From the NCBI RefSeq assembly GCF_003051085.1, contig NZ_QAOM01000024.1, positions 1 through 38,689 of the forward strand: 38,689 nt of DNA, given 5' to 3'. Made by a program: the position numbers and the translations under genes. The notes under the pieces are model-generated. The model was not told the DNA's origin and did no database searches. It was given only the letters and a program-made list of their open reading frames with translations. Source of the DNA: Trichococcus patagoniensis. Lineage in GTDB: Bacteria > Bacillota > Bacilli > Lactobacillales > Aerococcaceae. Shown in pieces: positions 8,028 through 16,672 of this stretch (within the stretch, counting starts at the first letter, position 1; every line of letters begins with the position of its first letter).

Positions 8028-8579
8028 GTTGTCCGATATACCGAAAGAATCCGACAACCAGAACGCAAATGTCCTACGCGTTGTCGGATATCCGCAAAAA
8101 ATCCGACAACCAGAACGCAAATGTCTTACGCGTTGTCGGATAACCGCAAAGAATCCGACAACCTGAGCACAAATGTCTTACGCGTTGTCGGATAACCGCA
8201 AAAAATCCGACATCCTGAGCACAAATGTCTTACGCGTTGTCGGATAACCGCAAAGAATCCGACAACCTGAGCACAAATGTCTTACGCGTTGTCGGATAAC
8301 CGCAAAAAATCCGACATCCTGAGCACAAATGTCTTACGCGTTGTCGGATAACCGCAAAGAATCCGACAACCTGAGCACAAATGTCTTACGCGTTGTCGGA
8401 TAACCGCAAAAAATCCGACATCCAGAACGCTATTGTTTCCGAGGATGTCCGATAAGCCCCAAGAATCGGACATCCAGAGCACTATTGTTTCCGGGCTTGT
8501 CCGATAAGTCCGAAGAATCGGACATCCAGAACGCTATTGTTTCCGAGGTTGTCCGATAACTCCGAAGAATCGGACAACC
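8028..8579. repeat. 52-bp tandem repeat array of hairpins, about eleven units
   Basis: Unit starts lie exactly 52 bases apart at 8028, 8080, 8132, 8184, 8236, 8288, 8340, 8392, 8444, 8496 and 8548. The last unit is partial. Each unit carries an inverted repeat: GTTGTCGGAT, an 11-base spacer, and ATCCGACAAC. A 21-base linker follows. Units 3-8 alternate between two versions (arm ending GACAAC or GACATC), giving a 104-bp higher-order repeat. Units 9-11 switch the arms to TGTCCGAT/ATCGGACA, a compensatory change, and use a different linker (AGAACGCTATTGTTTCCGAG). It lies between two converging selenium genes, with no credible reading frame. Confidence 0.95.
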
Positions 8580-8627
8580 AGCGTGCGGCCAGCTCAATAG
8601 TACGAGTACCTTCTTACAGAACAAAAA

Positions 8628-8690
8628 ACAGAGCTGAGCAGCCACCCGCTGAATCATCAGGGGTGGCTGCTCAGCTCTGTTTTGTTTTTG
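8628..8690. terminator. Strong bidirectional terminator between the desulfurase and selU
   Basis: A 20-bp stem (8628-8647 with 8661-8680; arms start ACAGAGCTGAG and end CTCAGCTCTGT) is flanked by A-runs on the left and TTTGTTTTTG on the right. It can stop transcription from both converging transcripts. It lies immediately next to the selU stop codon. Confidence 0.9.
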
Positions 8691-8694
8691 TTTA

Positions 8695-9735
8695 TCAATC
8701 GTTCATCTGCTTCATCCATTCCAGAATGGCTTCAGCCGTCGTTGCGGCGTCTTCGTTCCGGAAGATGGCGGCAAATTCCTTCTTGTTGAAGTTGTAGCGG
8801 GGATCGTAGTACTTCACCAACAGATCCGCGATGACCGCGTCAAAATCGTGCTGGCGCACCTGCTCTTTGTACCCCTCGACACGCGCTTCGTTCAGATAGG
8901 CTTTCAAGCGTTCGAGCGCTGCGAGGAGCTCCGCTTCATTGCTGTGGAGATAGTCCTTTTTGATCTGTGCGATCCGGTAATCCAACGAAGCTTCGATGTT
9001 CAGGTTCAGGCCTTTATACATCGCTTCCACCAAGGAAGGCGGCAATACGGCCTGTCCGATCCGCTTGCTTTCGCCTTCGGTAAAGACGATAAGCGGTTCC
9101 TTCCAGCCAGCGGCGCTCTCGACCAACAGACTTTCGAACATTTTTTGGTTGTGTGGTTGTTTCTTCTTGAGGCCGACGCCTCCGAAGACGGACCCTCTGT
9201 TGTTGGCGCAGGCTTCCAGATCAAGCACATTGGCCCCGCGCTTCTTCAGTTCCTCCAGGATGGCGGTTTTCCCGGTCCCGGTATTGCCGTAGAGGGTCAC
9301 AAACTGGACCTTTTCGAACAAGACAGGGATCAGATTGTTGATCGTGTTGCGGTAATTTTTGTAGCCGCCTTCCATCCGGTGGACATTCATCCCCAAAGAT
9401 TTGAGCAAAGAAAAGATCGAATTGCTGCGGAATCCGCCCCTACTGCAGAAGATGACGACTTGGTCGTAGGCTTTTGTATACTCCTGGAAGAGGCTGAACA
9501 TCTCAGGCAATCTTGGGGAAATGGTCTGGATGCCGTGCTTTTTCGCGTCGTCGATCTTGCCGGCAACGTAAAGTGTCCCGACTGTTTTCCTATCCTCATC
9601 ACCCAGGACGGGCACATTCACGGCGCCCGGTATGGTTGCATCCGCATATTCCGATGGACTCCGTACATCCACATATAAGATCGATTTGTCTCCGCGTTGC
9701 TGTTCTATTTCTTCATACGTTGCGACTGGTTTCAA
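8695..9735 (-). CDS. selU: tRNA 2-selenouridine synthase
   Basis: SelU (MnmH) uses selenophosphate from SelD to convert 2-thiouridine at wobble position 34 of tRNA(Lys/Glu/Gln) to 2-selenouridine through a geranylated intermediate. The 346-residue protein has an N-terminal rhodanese domain (1-130) with the catalytic motif FCSRGGFRS; Cys97 has the same number as the essential Cys of E. coli SelU. A P-loop domain follows (GNTGTGKT, about 150-157). The TTG start at 9735 is chosen because GTGGTGA lies just before it and a TATACT -10 box is only 25 bases upstream. A longer frame reaching an ATG at 9837 would cross that promoter. It converges on the selD cluster. Confidence 0.93.
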   Translation of the reverse strand: MKPVATYEEIEQQRGDKSILYVDVRSPSEYADATIPGAVNVPVLGDEDRKTVGTLYVAGKIDDAKKHGIQTISPRLPEMFSLFQEYTKAYDQVVIFCSRGGFRSNSIFSLLKSLGMNVHRMEGGYKNYRNTINNLIPVLFEKVQFVTLYGNTGTGKTAILEELKKRGANVLDLEACANNRGSVFGGVGLKKKQPHNQKMFESLLVESAAGWKEPLIVFTEGESKRIGQAVLPPSLVEAMYKGLNLNIEASLDYRIAQIKKDYLHSNEAELLAALERLKAYLNEARVEGYKEQVRQHDFDAVIADLLVKYYDPRYNFNKKEFAAIFRNEDAATTAEAILEWMKQMND

Positions 9736-9759
9736 TTGGTTCACCACTTTCTGACTCTT

Positions 9760-9765
9760 AGTATA
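9760..9765 (-). promoter_or_regulatory. Probable -10 element for selU
   Basis: On the minus strand the hexamer TATACT lies 25 bases before the TTG start. A weak TGGCAT 17 bases further upstream could be its -35. Its position supports the short selU reading. Confidence 0.45.
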
Positions 9766-9814
9766 GCCTCTGTCGGACAGGAATGCCACCTGCAATCTTG
9801 AGGCAAGCGCATCA

Positions 9815-9861
9815 AAACGACCCGACAAGCTCCTCAATCAACGGAGACATGCGGGTCGTTT
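9815..9861 (-). terminator. Probable terminator of the RNA helicase gene
   Basis: AAACGACCCG (9815-9824) pairs with CGGGTCGTTT (9852-9861), with an inner CTCC/GGAG helix. On the minus strand the tail is only TTTT, so it may be weak. It lies about 30 bases past the helicase stop. Confidence 0.55.
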
Positions 9862-9889
9862 CGCAATCAAACGTTCAATTTTGCTGCAT

Positions 9890-11338
9890 CTATTTCTTTG
9901 CTTTATGCACTTTCAACGCTTTGCCTTTGACGGTGCGGTTCTGCATCTCGGAAATCACATGCGGACCTTTGCCGTTCAGGATTTCGATGTAGGTCACGTT
10001 TTCCTGGATCGTGATGATGCCGATGTCATCCGCATCGATGTCGGGAATGTTCGTCAGCGTACCGACGAAATCGACTGCGCGCAGTTTTTTCTTCTTGCCG
10101 CCGTTGAAATAGACTTTGGTGATGTCCTTGTTCAATTCCCGGTTGCGTGCCTGTTTGATGACGGGGCGTTCCTGCAGTTTCTTTTCGAAAGTCGCTTTAT
10201 GATGCTGCACGAAGCGGGCGCTCGGCGGATTAATTTCGCTGATTTCCTGCTGGGCGAAGTCTTTCACTGCCTGCCAGCTTCTTTCCTCATTAGGCGTAAC
10301 CAAGGTCAAGGCTATCCCAGTTTTACCAGCGCGGCCGGTCCTGCCAGTACGGTGGATGAAGCTCTCTTTCTCCTCGGGGACATCATAATTGACGACATGC
10401 GTCACATTATCGACGTCGATGCCGCGCGCAGCCACATCCGTAGCCACCAAATAACGCAGTCTGCCTTTGCGGAAATCCTCCATGACGGCTGTGCGGTCAT
10501 CCTGCACCATACCGCCGTGCATTTTATCGATCGGCAAACCGGCTTTGCTCAAGAATGTGTACAGTCCGTTTACGGCTTCCTGCGTATTGCAGAAAATGAT
10601 GCAGCTGTCGGGATTCTCAACGGTCAGCAGATCCAATAGTTGCTTCGCTTTGCCTGACTCTTGGACACGTATGAAGGATTGCAGAATCTTCGGCTTGGAT
10701 GCCTCGTCGCTCTCCATTTTCACCGAAACGCGGTCGTTCTTCATATAGAAGCTGGCCAAACGCACCACTTCATTCGGCATGGTCGCGGAGAACAGCAGCG
10801 TTTGTCTTTGTTTCGGCAGGAAATCGATGATGGCTTCCACTTGCTCAATGAAGCCCATATTCAGCATTTCATCCGCCTCATCAAGCACCAGGTAGCGTAT
10901 CTTGTCAAATTTCATTGTCCCTTTTTGCAGATGGTCCAATACCCTGCCCGGAGTGCCGACTACGATATGGCTTTTCTGTCTCAATTCCGATTTTTGCGTA
11001 TCGAAGGAAGTCTTGCCGAAAACAGCAGTAGCCTTGATCCGCTTCAGCCGTCCGATGTTGGTGATGTCCTCTTTCACCTGCAGAGCCAGCTCCCTAGTCG
11101 GAACCAAAATCAGCGCTTGCGGACGGTTTTCCTCCCAACTCACACTTTCGCACAACGGTACGCCGAAACTGACGGTCTTGCCGCTGCCGGTCTGTGATTC
11201 CACAATGATATCTTTGCCCTTTAAGGTCATCGGGATGACCTCCTGTTGTACTTGCGTCGGTTTGAAATAACGCAATGCCTTTAGTGCCGTAACGATTTCT
11301 TCGCTGATTGCGAAGCCTTCAAATGTTGTATAATTCAT
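9890..11338 (-). CDS. dbpA: DEAD-box RNA helicase, DbpA/YxiN type
   Basis: This 482-residue ATP-dependent RNA helicase has motifs Q ([12 protein letters not shown]), I (SQTGSGKT), Ia (PTRELA), Ib (TPGRVLDH), II (DEAD), III (SAT), V and VI ([10 protein letters not shown]). After a basic linker, the C-terminal 75 residues form a DbpA-type RNA-binding domain ([24 protein letters not shown]...). That domain targets DbpA/YxiN proteins to hairpin 92 of 23S rRNA, so a role in large-subunit ribosome assembly is likely. The gene is monocistronic, with AGGAC a few bases before the ATG. The closely related CshA/CshB helicases lack this C-terminal domain. Confidence 0.9.
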   Translation of the reverse strand: MNYTTFEGFAISEEIVTALKALRYFKPTQVQQEVIPMTLKGKDIIVESQTGSGKTVSFGVPLCESVSWEENRPQALILVPTRELALQVKEDITNIGRLKRIKATAVFGKTSFDTQKSELRQKSHIVVGTPGRVLDHLQKGTMKFDKIRYLVLDEADEMLNMGFIEQVEAIIDFLPKQRQTLLFSATMPNEVVRLASFYMKNDRVSVKMESDEASKPKILQSFIRVQESGKAKQLLDLLTVENPDSCIIFCNTQEAVNGLYTFLSKAGLPIDKMHGGMVQDDRTAVMEDFRKGRLRYLVATDVAARGIDVDNVTHVVNYDVPEEKESFIHRTGRTGRAGKTGIALTLVTPNEERSWQAVKDFAQQEISEINPPSARFVQHHKATFEKKLQERPVIKQARNRELNKDITKVYFNGGKKKKLRAVDFVGTLTNIPDIDADDIGIITIQENVTYIEILNGKGPHVISEMQNRTVKGKALKVHKAKK

Positions 11339-11504
11339 CTTGTCCTACCTTCACTTTTGATTTGTCGTCTCAGTATAACAGGAAAACATCAATAAATCCG
11401 CGTTTTTGTGAAAACAGGGTGCAGCATGGGACTAAAAAATGGGACCGGATCTGAATCCCGCAAAGGGTTCCGCTTCCAGTTCCATCATCACCGTTTGCGT
11501 CCGT

Positions 11505-11981
11505 TCAGTCTTCGCAGAACAACCTGATCCGCTCAATCGCTTGCTGCGCCATTTCATCCCGTTTTTCCTGGTAAGCTTCCTTGTCGAACGTTTTGTTCTT
11601 ATCTACATAAGGAAGATTCTGGATGCTTTCCAAGTTTAAGGTCGTTCCGCCTTCCTCCGCTTTGGCCGTGTAATTTTGCCGTACGAAAGAATCTTCTTTC
11701 GGATCGAACGTGTCCACCCGGATCGCTGCGCGCATGACGAATTCCTCAGGGAACAGTTCCGATTGCTGCACCTCGATGTTCACCGGCACCATTTTCCCGA
11801 ACATATCGTATTCGGCTTGGTAGACACTGCCCAGCCCGCCGTCCCCGCTGATCTGCTTAACGATTTTCAGGCCTTCATGAATGTCTCCCCAGTTCCCCAC
11901 ATTGGCGGCATATTGCCATGCCTTGCCGAGCGGTGCTTCGATAAAAATGCTTTTCTTGATGTGGCTCTTGATGTAGTCCAT
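11505..11981 (-). CDS. SRPBCC (START/Bet v1-like) family protein
   Basis: This 158-residue protein has the SRPBCC hydrophobic-cavity fold pattern: an N-terminal strand with KKSIFIEAPLGKAWQYAANVGNWGDIHEG, a central beta region (GLGSVYQAEYDMFGKMVPVNIEV), and a long amphipathic C-terminal helix. Members bind lipids or hydrophobic ligands or act in polyketide chemistry; no specific ligand can be read here. ATG 11981 is preferred over GTG 11990 because GGAAGG is 9 bases before the ATG but abuts the GTG. The gap to the helicase (11339-11504) holds no convincing gene; a GGGATTCAGATCC-centred weak hairpin with ATTTTTT could be its terminator. Confidence 0.8.
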   Translation of the reverse strand: MDYIKSHIKKSIFIEAPLGKAWQYAANVGNWGDIHEGLKIVKQISGDGGLGSVYQAEYDMFGKMVPVNIEVQQSELFPEEFVMRAAIRVDTFDPKEDSFVRQNYTAKAEEGGTTLNLESIQNLPYVDKNKTFDKEAYQEKRDEMAQQAIERIRLFCED

Positions 11982-12112
11982 TTTATCCACCCTTCCTGCT
12001 GACTCAACCTACTGCCCCTCATATACGACTTTGATAGCGTTATCTTTAGCTTCATTATAATCAAATAAATTCCCTTATACAAACTTGGGTCGGCAAACTT
12101 CGAAAACTACCC

Positions 12113-12141
12113 TTGGCAACTTCGTCAATATTTGTTAAACT
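12113..12141 (+). promoter_or_regulatory. Promoter of the queT-queF-queC operon
   Basis: TTGGCA (12113-12118), a 17-base spacer and TAAACT (12136-12141) form a sigma-A-type promoter. The predicted start of transcription falls at the first base of the preQ1 aptamer, which supports both calls. Confidence 0.7.
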
Positions 12142-12146
12142 GTTCG

Positions 12147-12187
12147 GGACAGTTCGTAACCATCCTGTCGTTAAATAAAACTAGGGT
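12147..12187 (+). promoter_or_regulatory. preQ1-I riboswitch
   Basis: A 5-bp stem GACAG (12148-12152) with CTGTC (12165-12169) encloses the loop TTCGTAACCATC. It is followed by the A-rich tail GTTAAATAAAACTAGGG. This matches preQ1 class I aptamers: the GTAACC loop and TTAA-AAAAC tail closely resemble the Thermoanaerobacter tengcongensis aptamer. It precedes three queuosine genes. PreQ1 binding would be expected to lower expression. The queT ribosome site is about 130 bases away, so control probably acts on transcription or on a short leader frame; no clear terminator was found. Confidence 0.82.
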
Positions 12188-12196
12188 AATAGAATC

Positions 12197-12226
12197 ATGC
12201 AATCAAAACGCAGGAATGTTTTTTGA
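12197..12226 (+). CDS. Possible nine-codon leader peptide after the preQ1 aptamer
   Basis: ATG at 12197 opens a frame for MQSKRRNVF and ends at TGA 12224-12226. The AGGG at 12183-12186, part of the riboswitch tail, lies 10 bases upstream and could be its ribosome site, which preQ1 binding would hide. The rest of the leader to 12310 has a T7 run near 12275-12281 but only weak hairpins. This is a speculative call. Confidence 0.22.
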   Translation: MQSKRRNVF

Positions 12227-12326
12227 GTTGGCTTGTTTTCTCCTTAGAGACAACCTTCTCGGCATCCATGCGTCTTTTTTTGTGCATTCTTGTAAGGCGT
12301 TGAAAAAAATATTAGGAGGTGGACCG

Positions 12327-12824
12327 ATGCAAAAAACATTCACAAAAACCCAAAAATTGACTTTCTCAGCAATGTATATCGCTATGTACATCGTAATCAT
12401 GGCTCTGACGCAATCTTTCGCTTTTGGACAATATCAAATCCGCATCGCCACAACTCTTTACGCCCTAGCTTATTTTAACCCGTTCCTGATCATCCCGGCA
12501 GGCCTCGCCAATCTTATGTCGAACCTATTCTTCGGCGGACTGGGGATCATCGACATGCTTGGCGGAACCATCGTCGGTATCATTACGGCTTCGCTCGTTT
12601 ACGCTGTCCGCAAGTACAACCTGCCGAAGTGGTGTCTGATCCTGCCGATCATTTTCATCCCAGGAGTCGGCGTGCCGATCTACCTGTCGCAACTTTTGGC
12701 CATCCCGTTCCTTCCGTTGGTCATCAGCCTTTGCATCGGCCAATCCGTACCGGCTATCGTCGGCTACTTTTTGGTGCAGGCACTGGAAAAACGATTCTAT
12801 AAGAGTGCGCTTTTGAAATCCTGA
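12327..12824 (+). CDS. queT: Queuosine precursor transporter QueT
   Basis: This 165-residue integral membrane protein has about five to six hydrophobic segments and the QueT/DUF988 pattern (IRIATTLYALAYFNPFLIIPAGLANLMSNLFFGGLGIIDMLGG). QueT is a predicted substrate-binding subunit of ECF-type vitamin transporters that imports queuosine precursors such as preQ0/preQ1. Its association with preQ1 riboswitches in Firmicutes is well known. AGGAGG lies 8 bases before the ATG; the frame continues upstream but those codons precede the transcription start. It is the first gene of the que operon. Confidence 0.93.
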   Translation: MQKTFTKTQKLTFSAMYIAMYIVIMALTQSFAFGQYQIRIATTLYALAYFNPFLIIPAGLANLMSNLFFGGLGIIDMLGGTIVGIITASLVYAVRKYNLPKWCLILPIIFIPGVGVPIYLSQLLAIPFLPLVISLCIGQSVPAIVGYFLVQALEKRFYKSALLKS

Positions 12825-12842
12825 GTGCAAGGAGGAAAATTT

Positions 12843-13343
12843 ATGACAGCAGGCAGAAATGAAGCCGATCTGAACGGCATCACCCAATTGGGCAACCAAC
12901 AGACAAAATATCCGCAGGACTACGATCCGAAAGTCCTCGAGACTTTTCCGAACAAGCATCCGGATAATGATTACTTTGTGAAATTCAACTGTCCCGAATT
13001 CACCAGCTTATGCCCAATGACGGGACAGCCCGATTTTGCGACCATCTACATTTCCTACGTACCGGGAGAGATCATGGTCGAAAGCAAATCGCTGAAGCTC
13101 TATCTATTCAGCTTCCGCAACCACGGCGATTTCCATGAGGATTGCATGAACATCATCATGAAGGATCTCATCGCTTTGATGGCGCCGAAGTACATCGAAG
13201 TATGGGGCAAGTTCACCCCGCGTGGCGGCATTTCCATCGATCCTTACTGCAATTACGGCAAGCCCGATACCAAATGGGCAGACGTGGCTTGGCAACGTTT
13301 GGCGCAGCACGATCTCTATCCTGAGAAAGTCGACAACCGCTAA
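12843..13343 (+). CDS. queF: NADPH-dependent 7-cyano-7-deazaguanine reductase QueF
   Basis: QueF reduces the nitrile of preQ0 to the aminomethyl group of preQ1 with two NADPH, in the cytoplasm. The 166-residue protein is the short, type I form. It carries the catalytic Cys57 in [14 protein letters not shown] (Asp64 nearby), the NADPH-binding motif [20 protein letters not shown], and the C-terminal RGGISIDPY region. AAGGAGG precedes ATG 12843 by 8 bases. It is followed without a gap by queC, so the operon covers import (queT), synthesis of preQ0 (queC) and reduction (queF). QueD and QueE are not in the window. Confidence 0.97.
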   Translation: MTAGRNEADLNGITQLGNQQTKYPQDYDPKVLETFPNKHPDNDYFVKFNCPEFTSLCPMTGQPDFATIYISYVPGEIMVESKSLKLYLFSFRNHGDFHEDCMNIIMKDLIALMAPKYIEVWGKFTPRGGISIDPYCNYGKPDTKWADVAWQRLAQHDLYPEKVDNR

Positions 13344-14012
13344 ATGGAAAATAAGAACGAAACAACACCAAAACAAGCCTTGGTCATCTTTTCCGGCGGG
13401 CAGGATTCCACGACTTGCCTGATCCAAGCCATCCAAAAGTACGGCGCGGCAAATGTGGTGGCCCTTTCCTTCAGCTATGGCCAACGCCATGGCATCGAAC
13501 TGGAACGGGCCGCCTGGATCGCCAAAGATTTAGGCGGCGAGCACCACATCCTGGACGCGACTGTCATGGGCAAAGTCACGACGAATGCCTTGATGGACGA
13601 ATCGCAGACAATCGAGGAAGCAGATGCCGAAGACTACCCGAATACCTTCGTCGACGGCCGGAACGCCCTATTCCTGTTGTTGGCCGGCATCTTCGCCAAA
13701 TCCAAGGGTATCCGCACCATCATATTGGGCGTTTGCGAAACGGACTTCAGCGGCTATCCGGACTGCCGGGACGTGTTCGTCAAATCGATGAACGTGACCC
13801 TGAATCTGGCTATGGATTACAATTTCAATGTCGAAACGCCATTGATGTACCTGACAAAGGCGCAGACATGGGAGCTGGCGGATCAGCTGGGTTGTCTCGC
13901 CTACATCGAGGAACATACCCATACTTGTTATATGGGCGTCCCTGGCGGCTGCGGCGAATGCCCATCCTGCAAACTCCGCAACGCCGGACTGGCAGAATAT
14001 CTGAAAAAATGA
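13344..14012 (+). CDS. queC: 7-cyano-7-deazaguanine synthase QueC
   Basis: QueC converts 7-carboxy-7-deazaguanine, ammonia and ATP to preQ0. The 222-residue protein has the PP-loop SGGQDSTT (17-24), [13 protein letters not shown], the substrate region [17 protein letters not shown], and a C-terminal zinc site of the [15 protein letters not shown] type ([15 protein letters not shown]). Its ATG directly follows the queF TAA. The gene depends on queF's 3' end for its ribosome site, where GAAAGTCGACAACCGC is only weakly complementary, so coupling to queF translation is likely. Confidence 0.97.
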   Translation: MENKNETTPKQALVIFSGGQDSTTCLIQAIQKYGAANVVALSFSYGQRHGIELERAAWIAKDLGGEHHILDATVMGKVTTNALMDESQTIEEADAEDYPNTFVDGRNALFLLLAGIFAKSKGIRTIILGVCETDFSGYPDCRDVFVKSMNVTLNLAMDYNFNVETPLMYLTKAQTWELADQLGCLAYIEEHTHTCYMGVPGGCGECPSCKLRNAGLAEYLKK

Positions 14013-14015
14013 TTC

Positions 14016-14052
14016 AACACCCCTCTGGCTATTTTGTCGGAGGGGTGTTTTG
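14016..14052 (+). terminator. Terminator of the que operon
   Basis: AACACCCCTC (14016-14025) pairs perfectly with GAGGGGTGTT (14040-14049) and is followed by TTGT. It lies directly after the queC stop. Confidence 0.85.
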
Positions 14053-14080
14053 TCTGTCTGAAAAGCGGACGTTTTACTGT

Positions 14081-14776
14081 TCACCATATATATGGAAGCA
14101 AGCGGTATTTGACTCGTTGGGTATAGGCGGTGTAGCCCAGGAGCCCTTCCTTCAGCATCTCCTCCTCGTCCTTGATCCGCGCGATGATTTCGAGACAGCT
14201 CAACGCCATCGGAATCACGGCATAGTAGGACCCGAGCATCAGCGGAATCGACAGATACAGGATGATGGAAGCCAAATACATCGGGTGGCGGATGATGGCA
14301 TAGAGCCCGGTGTCGATCAGCTGCTGCCCTTCCTGGATTTCGACGACCCGGGAGGCATAGCTGTTCTGGGCGAAAACAGCGACCACCATCGCATAGGCGC
14401 ATTCGAACACAACGACGCTGACAACGATCAGCCAAATGGGGACAGCGGACCACTGAAAACGGTAGTCCAGTCCCGGCAGGAAGAACCCCAAAAGCATGAA
14501 CATCCCTGAAATTTGGACGATTTTACGTTGCTCTTTGCGCGGTTCCTTCAGGTTCATCCGTTTTGCCAATAACGCAGGATCCTTCCGCAACAAAAAAACG
14601 AGCGTCATGACCAAAGGCAACGCCAATGCCGCCAGAAAAAGCCAAGCCTGCCAATACCGGAAAGTGCCGGCCAGAGCGAACAGGATTCCCCCGATCAGAA
14701 GCAAGCCTGAAAAAAGACGGAACAGGACCAACTTAAGCAAATCGCGCCTTTCCTGCCGAATCTGCTTTCTATCCAT
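14081..14776 (-). CDS. Isoprenylcysteine carboxyl methyltransferase-like membrane protein
   Basis: This 231-residue protein has about five membrane segments. The C-terminal core is typical of the ICMT/phospholipid methyltransferase family ([29 protein letters not shown]...[32 protein letters not shown]), with the RHPMY and E-E-L motifs that form the SAM site. Bacterial members methylate unknown lipids or small molecules, so the substrate cannot be named. ATG 14776 is preferred over 14785 because AGGGG is 8-9 bases upstream of the former. It overlaps the metK stop by 8 bases, placing a SAM-using enzyme translationally behind SAM synthetase. Confidence 0.82.
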   Translation of the reverse strand: MDRKQIRQERRDLLKLVLFRLFSGLLLIGGILFALAGTFRYWQAWLFLAALALPLVMTLVFLLRKDPALLAKRMNLKEPRKEQRKIVQISGMFMLLGFFLPGLDYRFQWSAVPIWLIVVSVVVFECAYAMVVAVFAQNSYASRVVEIQEGQQLIDTGLYAIIRHPMYLASIILYLSIPLMLGSYYAVIPMALSCLEIIARIKDEEEMLKEGLLGYTAYTQRVKYRLLPYIW

Positions 14777-16004
14777 GAAATTCATCCCCTGCCTGATTCG
14801 GGTGTTTCGGAATCCGTTGCAAATCCACCGCTCCATCCGCCAACTGTACCGCTTTATCGGTACGCTCCCAAGGCAGGTCCAATTCGGGTCTGCCGAAATG
14901 GCCGTAGCAGGCGAGCTTTCGGTAGATCGGCTTCCGCAGGTCGAAATCACGGATGATGGCGAATGGGCGCAAGTCGAAGTGCTTTTTGATCAGTTCCTCG
15001 ATCTGCTCTTCAGCAATGTTGCCTGTCCCGAAGGTTTCCACGCGGATGGAAACAGGTTTGGCCACACCGATAACATAGGCCAGCTGGATTTCACATCTGT
15101 CCGCCAAACCTGCGGCAACGATGTTCTTCGCCACATATCGGGCAGCGTAGGCTGCGGACCGGTCGACTTTTGTCGGGTCTTTCCCGGAAAAGGAGCCTCC
15201 CCCGTGGCGCGCATAACCGCCGTAAGTGTCGACGATGATTTTTTTGCCGGTCCAGCCAGAATCTCCTGCCGGACCGCCGATGACGAAACGGCCGGTGGCA
15301 TTGACGAAATACTTCGTCTGTTCGTCCAGCAGTTCCGAAGGGATGACGGCAGTGATCACCTTATTGAGCATATCCTGTTTGATCCGTTCTTGGTCGGCCG
15401 ACTCGTCGTGCTGGCAGGCGATGACGACCGCATCGACCCGTTTGGCCTGACCATCCGCATATTCCACGGTCACTTGCGTTTTCCCGTCCGGCCTCAAATA
15501 AGCCAGTTCCCCTGATTTCCGCAATTCCGTAACCTTCTCGGCCAGCTTATGCGCCAACGTGATCGGCAAGGGCATCAACTCCGGTGTTTCGTTGCAGGCA
15601 TAGCCGAACATCAGCCCTTGATCGCCTGCGCCCAATTGGTCCGTTTCATCGTCTGAACCGAGCCGCTTTTCCATTGAGGAACCTACCCCTATGGCAATGT
15701 CCGCTGATTGTCTGTCCAGACCGATCAGAACGGAACAGGACTTCCCATCGATGCCATAGTCGCTGTCCGTGTAGCCCACATCTTGGATGATGGTCCGGAC
15801 GATAGCTGGAATATCCACCGTGCTGACAGTCGTGATCTGGCCGAAAACCGTAATCAGACCGGTGCTGGCCGAAACGTCACAGGCCACCCGTGCGAACGGA
15901 TCCTCCTCCAGAATGGCATCCAGAATCCCATCGGCCAGCTGATCGCAGAGTTTGTCCGGATGCCCCTCCATTACCGATTCCGAGGTGAAAAATGTTTTCT
16001 TCAT
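14769..16004 (-). CDS. metK: S-adenosylmethionine synthetase
   Basis: MetK forms SAM from methionine and ATP. The 411-residue protein shows [24 protein letters not shown] at the N-terminus, [12 protein letters not shown], and the phosphate-binding [29 protein letters not shown]. The length is slightly longer than the usual 385-400. ATG 16004 follows GAGG by 8 bases; upstream in-frame codons overlap the MEMO-like gene. No S-box or SMK-box was recognised in the 37-base gap before it, so it seems to be driven from the amrS promoter. Having metK inside an AmmeMemoRadiSam operon is unusual. Confidence 0.97.
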   Translation of the reverse strand: MKKTFFTSESVMEGHPDKLCDQLADGILDAILEEDPFARVACDVSASTGLITVFGQITTVSTVDIPAIVRTIIQDVGYTDSDYGIDGKSCSVLIGLDRQSADIAIGVGSSMEKRLGSDDETDQLGAGDQGLMFGYACNETPELMPLPITLAHKLAEKVTELRKSGELAYLRPDGKTQVTVEYADGQAKRVDAVVIACQHDESADQERIKQDMLNKVITAVIPSELLDEQTKYFVNATGRFVIGGPAGDSGWTGKKIIVDTYGGYARHGGGSFSGKDPTKVDRSAAYAARYVAKNIVAAGLADRCEIQLAYVIGVAKPVSIRVETFGTGNIAEEQIEELIKKHFDLRPFAIIRDFDLRKPIYRKLACYGHFGRPELDLPWERTDKAVQLADGAVDLQRIPKHPNQAGDEFHG

Positions 16005-16041
16005 AGCAATCGCCTCATTTTTTAAATTTACTGTGGCTGTA

Positions 16042-16656
16042 TCAGGATAGCGAGAAGGTGGCCACAAGGTAACCGACCCCGAACGGCCCTTCATAGGAGA
16101 GGACTTCCGATTCGTAGTCCCGGCCTTCGAACGCTCCCATCAGGAACAGGATGGAACGCAGCCCGCACTCCGCCGCCCTTTCCAGGAAGCCGGGATCCAA
16201 CCGCAACAGTTGACCAACATCCTTTTCCTTCACCGCTTTGATTACTAATTTATCAAACAAAGGCCCCGCCGAATGGTAGCCGTAGGGTCCGTCCGGCTTC
16301 AGCACATGCGACAGGTCCGCAGAGGCGATGATGGCCGTGCGCTGATCCGATTGGTCGCAAGCTTCCCCGTAGCGCTTTCCCCATTCATAATAGTGCGTGT
16401 AGGATGATTCCGTCACCAAAATCATTTCCGTTTCCAAATCGGCCGGCAGCTGTTTGCTGAGATAATGCAGCGGCACTTCAAAACCGTGGCCTTCATGCGG
16501 CGAGATGATAAGCAGGCGAGCCGGCTTTGCGGCAGCGAGTCTTTCGGCTGCCATCTCCAAAGCCGCCACTGTACGTTTTACCCTTTCGATGTCCTTCCCG
16601 CCTATTTCCGGAATGATGAGCGGTGGATGCGGACTGATGACGCCAAAAACCAACAT
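16042..16656 (-). CDS. MEMO/LigB-like protein of the AmmeMemoRadiSam system
   Basis: This 204-residue protein resembles class III extradiol dioxygenase/MEMO-type domains: [18 protein letters not shown] at the N-terminus, [12 protein letters not shown], and [23 protein letters not shown] with the metal-site-like His residues. In many Firmicutes this domain is fused to AMMECR1 in one AmmeMemoRadiSam protein; here the frame ends after the LigB part and no AMMECR1 domain is seen in the window. The function of the three-part system is unknown. AAAGGAGGG lies 7 bases before ATG 16656, and the gene starts 16 bases after the radical SAM gene. Confidence 0.85.
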   Translation of the reverse strand: MLVFGVISPHPPLIIPEIGGKDIERVKRTVAALEMAAERLAAAKPARLLIISPHEGHGFEVPLHYLSKQLPADLETEMILVTESSYTHYYEWGKRYGEACDQSDQRTAIIASADLSHVLKPDGPYGYHSAGPLFDKLVIKAVKEKDVGQLLRLDPGFLERAAECGLRSILFLMGAFEGRDYESEVLSYEGPFGVGYLVATFSLS

Positions 16657-16672
16657 AAGGGATCCCTCCTTT

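Noticed and set aside
8028-8579. CRISPR array
   Set aside because: Unit-to-unit linkers are nearly identical, not unique spacers, and no cas genes are present. It is a plain tandem repeat.
9736-9837. Longer N-terminus of SelU
   Set aside because: The -10 element TATACT lies within it and the family starts near the TTG at 9735.
12132-12326. N-terminal extension of QueT
   Set aside because: These codons lie on the promoter and riboswitch, and AGGAGG precedes ATG 12327.
16005-16041. SMK or S-box riboswitch before metK
   Set aside because: The gap is only 37 bases and lacks the conserved core of either class.
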